Of a stretch of 64,000 bases of DNA, positions 61,101 to 64,000 are shown piece after piece. Within the stretch, counting starts at the first letter, position 1. Each line of letters begins with the position of its first letter. This stretch comes from JACKAQ01 sp965227145 (GTDB lineage Bacteria; Calditrichota; Calditrichia; RBG-13-44-9; J075), in NCBI GenBank assembly GCA_965227145.1, contig OZ245730.1, positions 1,612,001-1,676,000 on the forward strand, given 5' to 3'. The notes below the pieces were generated by a model, which saw nothing but the letters and a program-made list of their open reading frames with translations, did no database searches and was not told where the DNA came from. The translations under genes and the position numbers were made by a program.

Positions 61101-62843
61101 GACGACCTGAATGACCGGGTCATCCGGGTCATTGCTGTTAATATCCAATGTGCATTGGTAATTCCCGGCAATCATCCCTAAGGTGTTGATGCTAACGGTG
61201 ATTTGTTCATTAGCACCATCAGCGGTTCTGCCGCTTGATTTATCGATCGAAAGCCAGGTGCAGGCGGGATCGTAGGTAATATTCCAGAATAAGTTGCGGG
61301 CGTTGGCGCCGCCGGTATTGCTGATGGTAAAAACATCGCTGTCGGTCAGATCCGGGTCCATCGTGAAACTGAGTCCGGTTGGTGAAACAGAAGCTTGCGG
61401 CGGAACGGAACTCAATGCAAAATTCAGTGCGGCGTAGGCATTTACGCGACCATAGCCGGTTTCGATATCAAAACCGGCAGCGCCGATATCCACTGCCGTG
61501 CTGTTGATGACATCGCGAATATCGTCATTGGTGAGCGATGGTGCATAAGAACGGACTAACGCTGCCACGCCGGCGACGAACGGAGCGGCTGAAGAAGTGC
61601 CGTTAAAAGTGGCTGTGTAATCTCCGGCGGAGTATCCGCCAGCGCCGAGAATATCTGTCGTATGGATGCGAGTGCCCGGCGCCATTACGTCCAGGTCTGC
61701 ACCGTAGCTGCTGCCCCAGAAGGTTTCACCGTCGCAGGAAGAAGGCGATTTGCGTTCGTTGCAGGGACTCATTGCACCAATCGCCATAACATTGGCAAAA
61801 CTTGCCGGATAGTTAGCAAATGCGCTGTTGCCATTCCCACGGGAGGCTACCAAAATACAACCCATACTGTGCGCATAGTTGACAGCAGCTTCTTCTGTTG
61901 CGCTGTATCCGCCGCCAAAACTCATGGAAAGAACATGAGCGCCGTTATCTGCGGCATAGTTGATACTGTTTACTATTGCAGTTAAGGTGAGCGAATTACC
62001 GCTGCCCCCCGCTTTAAGCGGCATAATCTTGCAGTTCCAGTTAACCCCGGCGACACCAATACCATTGTTTCCGGTGGCAGCAGCAATACCGGCACATGCG
62101 GTGCCGTGGCCATTATCATCCATGGGATCGTTGTCATTATTGTAAAAATCGTATCCGGGAACCATGCGTCCGGCAAAATCCGGGTGGTTGTAATCGACAC
62201 CGGAGTCGATGATCGCCAGAATGATGCTGTTATCCCCGGTGTGCAAATCCCAGGCAAGCTGGGCGTTAATGTCCGCGCCGGGTGTTCCGACCGTGCCCAC
62301 GTTGTTGTAGGGAATTGCCTGTCCGGTGTTGTTCAGCGCCCACTGGCTGGCATACAATGGATCGTTGGGAATAGCATTCAAAGTACGAATGAGATTCGGT
62401 TCGGCATAGGCAACTTCCGGCAGCTTTGCATATTCGGCAATTGCTTCTTCAATGTCGGTGCCAACAGATACCGTTAGCACGTATGTGCGGGTTAAGCCGA
62501 ACTGGTCGGCTTTGGCAGCATTGGCCGCTTTTTGGGATACGGTTTTGAAAGCCGGTTCCGCACTGCGCACGCCATAGCGATTGTTCAGCGCATCAAACGC
62601 TGCCATTCCGGTTGCGCCGTAAATCGGTCGATGGCTCAATCCGGCCTGTTTTGCCGCGGTTGCCTTAATTTGGACAATAATTTCATTTTCAACATATTCC
62701 GGTTGATTTTGGGTATCATCCGTTTGTTGATCTCTGGCAGGCTGTGAAAACAGTGCGCCGGTTGACGCAACTAACAACAAGCCTAACAAAATAAACTTGC
62801 GACAAATTAGTTTGCAGAAATTCGCAGAAACCAATTTATTCAT
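58116..62843 (-). CDS. T9SS-sorted subtilisin-like (S8) protease with propeller and helical domains
   Basis: 1575 residues. Signal peptide (to about LFSQ), inhibitor-like propeptide (ENEIIVQIKAT), then a complete S8 domain: Asp in AIIDSGVDYNHPDF, His in DDNGHGTACAGI and Ser in NGTSSAAPFVAGVAAL. Two Ig-like BACON/HYDIN domains follow (VSPTGLSFTMD; ISPAAFSLSRN), then a YWTD-type propeller (DKINRKLYWFDWTNDALYKGD), two 100-residue Cys-containing repeats (TACDPADNTYTQDVTVTY), the alpha-helical region and a sorting domain (LDQNYPNPFNPVTTIRF). ATG 62843 was chosen because ggagg abuts the earlier ATG but is 9 bases from this one. It is a secreted endopeptidase attached to the surface. Confidence 0.92.
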   Translation of the reverse strand: MNKLVSANFCKLICRKFILLGLLLVASTGALFSQPARDQQTDDTQNQPEYVENEIIVQIKATAAKQAGLSHRPIYGATGMAAFDALNNRYGVRSAEPAFKTVSQKAANAAKADQFGLTRTYVLTVSVGTDIEEAIAEYAKLPEVAYAEPNLIRTLNAIPNDPLYASQWALNNTGQAIPYNNVGTVGTPGADINAQLAWDLHTGDNSIILAIIDSGVDYNHPDFAGRMVPGYDFYNNDNDPMDDNGHGTACAGIAAATGNNGIGVAGVNWNCKIMPLKAGGSGNSLTLTAIVNSINYAADNGAHVLSMSFGGGYSATEEAAVNYAHSMGCILVASRGNGNSAFANYPASFANVMAIGAMSPCNERKSPSSCDGETFWGSSYGADLDVMAPGTRIHTTDILGAGGYSAGDYTATFNGTSSAAPFVAGVAALVRSYAPSLTNDDIRDVINSTAVDIGAAGFDIETGYGRVNAYAALNFALSSVPPQASVSPTGLSFTMDPDLTDSDVFTISNTGGANARNLFWNITYDPACTWLSIDKSSGRTADGANEQITVSINTLGMIAGNYQCTLDINSNDPDDPVIQVVVDLNVNSLPPPLANISPAAFSLSRNTGEVVTEPLTIANDAPTGNLNLHWSASFQGTDCNLMSLSQTSGVVAPGNADISNLTINLAGVSAGNYSCTIEITTNDPTAITVQIPVSVTVNVPVVGSNKLYVINGGGTSGVPEILRMDLDGSNPALMYNNHARPIDGDLDKINRKLYWFDWTNDALYKGDLNGTGQTTVIGGLTSTLVSIALDVPNNHMYYIAQSPQPPRIVRADLDGNNPTELIQMPGQYWVNDLVLDIPNGYMYWTNEGVWRAGIDGSNPIHLIPLDNYNANNTMAIDVAGGKVYWTQSYPNSAILRANLADGSNPEVLNNNPPLSSFYSLDLDLINNKIYMSGYSWDGSNYNGSIHRADLQVGATPELVYADPTLDFPHIILDVAEPCGITGLSAGNQTACDPADNTYTQDVTVTYANAPTSGTLDVNGQNFTITASPQTVTLVGLVSNGQAVNVTASFSEDPTCSLTETALFTAPENCEPCAITALAAGTQTACDPVTNLYTQQVTVTYAHQPASGTLDVNGQSYAITASPQTVTLIDLVSDGQAVDVTASFSAEPACSLTANALFTAPEACDALDICAEINPLIAEIDALLNNPGTPRKSKSKLIKAKNYLNSACDNFTAGEYDRGYNDLADAADELDKAMDKGANAGAIRVATVDLARLIATETIADAQAFAGDPAIDQLLSKAAEALADGDAERADDKFDKAVKEYGKAWEYAAEAIQLANDTGTGGEISMDLDPIIAAIDALLADNPNKKARKALQKAHGKVTDAQSKFDSGEIEDGYGKLEDAAGYLEDATDEGSDADPVIADLLSLGRDYAVAKITEAQTYAGTPEVDHQITKAQNYLSDGDSYAGQGKNEKAMDRYGKAWAEAQEGVLLGNGLGKTTVEPVVVIPTEYGLDQNYPNPFNPVTTIRFALPQSGNVTLKIFNLSGQLVRTLVSSEFAAGQHQIVWNGRNDNGEKVASGMYLYRITAGSFVQTKKMMLMK

Positions 62844-63506
62844 TGTGGACATCCTCCGTTAAAGTAAAGGTATTAAACGACTTACGAAATTCTGGATGAG
62901 ATAATTCCTCACCGGGTGGTTCAATCGCAGATTAAATAAATGGCGAGAACGATTTCATCCTTGAAATGTTAAGAGCATACAATCTGAACAATTGTGCTTC
63001 GAAAACCTGATTCTGTTTAGGCCGAAGCATTGCGGAGTAAGCAGTTATTTTAAGATAATTGACGCTAATATGTAGCTACAGCTTAATGAAAGAAGTGAAT
63101 CACCGGATGATTTGAAATCCGGGGGTGAATAGTTTGGAATGCTGAACCATCAACACACGTTGCTCAATTGCGAAGCACTATTTAAATTCACAAATACGGC
63201 GATATAATAACATCCTTTTTGTAATTTCTCGTTGTGACATATCGCACCGCCAAACATATCGTTATCTAAATATTAACATGTTGTAAAATACGACAATCAT
63301 ACGTCGTGCGGAAAGACAATCAATGTCGCATTTTGTTCGATCTTGAATATCAATCAGCCATTGAGAAATGTCTCCCAACGGTTTCGCAATTAAGATGTGG
63401 ATTGATCATTCCGGCAAACGACTTGTCTGGTTTTTGGGATAAACATCATCATCACTGTTTTGTTTGGATGAACTAAAATAGTGATTTTTCAAAGCGCTTG
63501 AATGAT
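62844..63506. other. Intergenic region upstream of protease gene
   Basis: A 663-base gap. The ribosome site cggagg of the protease gene lies at its left edge. The remainder is AT-rich with no frame, strong hairpin or known promoter form that I can support. Confidence 0.5.
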
Positions 63507-63800
63507 TCAACGGTTGTTATCTGATTTTGGCAAATGATAATCTTGCGGCATTTCCCCGATGGGCTTCAGTTGTAATCCAAAATCATCGCGCCAGATAAAA
63601 TCCTTCGCCCGGGGAACATCCGCCGGGTTCGGAACGATGAGTAGGTAAACAGCTTGCTCGCCATTACCATCCTGTTGTATGTCACATAAAATACGGAGCG
63701 CCTCCAATGCGTTTTTTATTTGTCTTGCCTGAATATTATTGGTTGTGCGCCATACCAATCCTTTGATCTGTTGCGAATTGAATGATTCAGAGTTTTGCAA
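63507..63800 (-). CDS. Small hypothetical protein
   Basis: 97 residues, mixed alpha/beta, no signal peptide. The sequence VWRTTNNIQARQIKNALEALRIL followed by VYLLIVPNPADVPRAKDFIW has real-protein composition, but I know no family. The only start is a TTG behind aaggtg with short spacing, so the true N-terminus may differ. It stands alone between long non-coding stretches; the remaining 200 bases to the window end hold no supported gene. Confidence 0.5.
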   Translation of the reverse strand: MQNSESFNSQQIKGLVWRTTNNIQARQIKNALEALRILCDIQQDGNGEQAVYLLIVPNPADVPRAKDFIWRDDFGLQLKPIGEMPQDYHLPKSDNNR

Positions 63801-63900
63801 GATGCACCTTTTATGTTGATTGGTATTTCTGCCGGTAGTTAATCGATCAAACCGGTCTTGATGTTTGCTGGATAAAATTACGATATCGGGTGGGCAAAAA

Positions 63901-63940
63901 TCTTTTCAATACTGCGCAAAAATTTGTCATTTTCGCGCAT
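63901..63940. repeat. 40-bp intergenic repeat, copy 2
   Basis: tcttttcaatactgcgcaaa followed by aatttgtcattttcgcgcat, near-identical to 57933-57972. It lies close to the window end, so what it precedes is not visible. Confidence 0.65.
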
Positions 63941-64000
63941 TTACGCTAAAAAATAGATTTTTGTGATGAAAAAAATGGTTGTGGCGAGGGGAAAGAGGCG

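Noticed and set aside
63966..64000. Start of a further plus-strand gene (MKKMVVARGKR)
   Set aside because: Only eleven codons are visible and no ribosome site precedes the ATG.

Overview
The window reads like a chromosome segment of a free-living, Gram-negative, motile bacterium of roughly 50% GC from the Calditrichota / KSB1 / Ignavibacteria neighbourhood. Four large secreted proteins end in the C-terminal sorting domain typical of type IX secretion cargo in those groups (core NYPNPFNP). There are also many lipoproteins, an outer-membrane barrel protein and long two-component-style propeller sensors. The phylum is inferred from protein style only; no rRNA, tRNA or CRISPR array was recognised.

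Layout. 1-9.3 kb: the end of a T9SS cargo gene, a TEX30-type hydrolase, a phosphodiester glycosidase lipoprotein, spermidine synthase, an Ald-family dehydrogenase with a CoA-transferase, MsrA and a GNAT acetyltransferase. 9.3-14.9 kb: an accessory, repeat-rich stretch. It holds a RAYT transposase with REP palindromes and an 18-bp minisatellite, a GNAT gene fragment, two AT-rich genes of foreign character, a complete IS630-type element, a tyrosine-recombinase remnant and two almost identical DUF559 nuclease genes embedded in palindromic repeats. 14.9-23.1 kb: mostly ordinary single genes (nitrilase-like hydrolase, GNAT, DUF1028, TfoX-N, AlkD-like, sialate esterase and lipoproteins).

23.2-38.4 kb is a hydrogen-oxidation region. 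On the minus strand lie the small subunit, large subunit and cytochrome b of a membrane-bound [NiFe] hydrogenase whose small subunit has the six-cysteine proximal-cluster signature of O2-tolerant group 1 enzymes. Next to it are a maturation protease, an NtrC-type response regulator with a PAS histidine kinase, hypE, hypD, hypC, hypF, hypB, hypA and a nickel permease. A good sigma-54 promoter match precedes the small subunit, which fits control by the neighbouring regulator.

38.6-47 kb carries a VanZ-like membrane protein, a HAMP histidine kinase, a quinone-oxidoreductase-like enzyme, a chemotaxis receptor, and an apparent operon of outer-membrane barrel, FMN-binding protein and four-helix membrane protein. 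47.2-52.2 kb holds the most unusual unit: a 1113-residue sensor with a Reg_prop/Y_Y_Y periplasmic part fused through one membrane helix to a Ser/Thr protein kinase, overlapping by 4 bases a GAF-AAA+-Fis sigma-54 activator. 52.5-63 kb holds three T9SS cargo proteins, two of which share a 1.3-kb ungapped duplicated 3' segment that includes the terminator.
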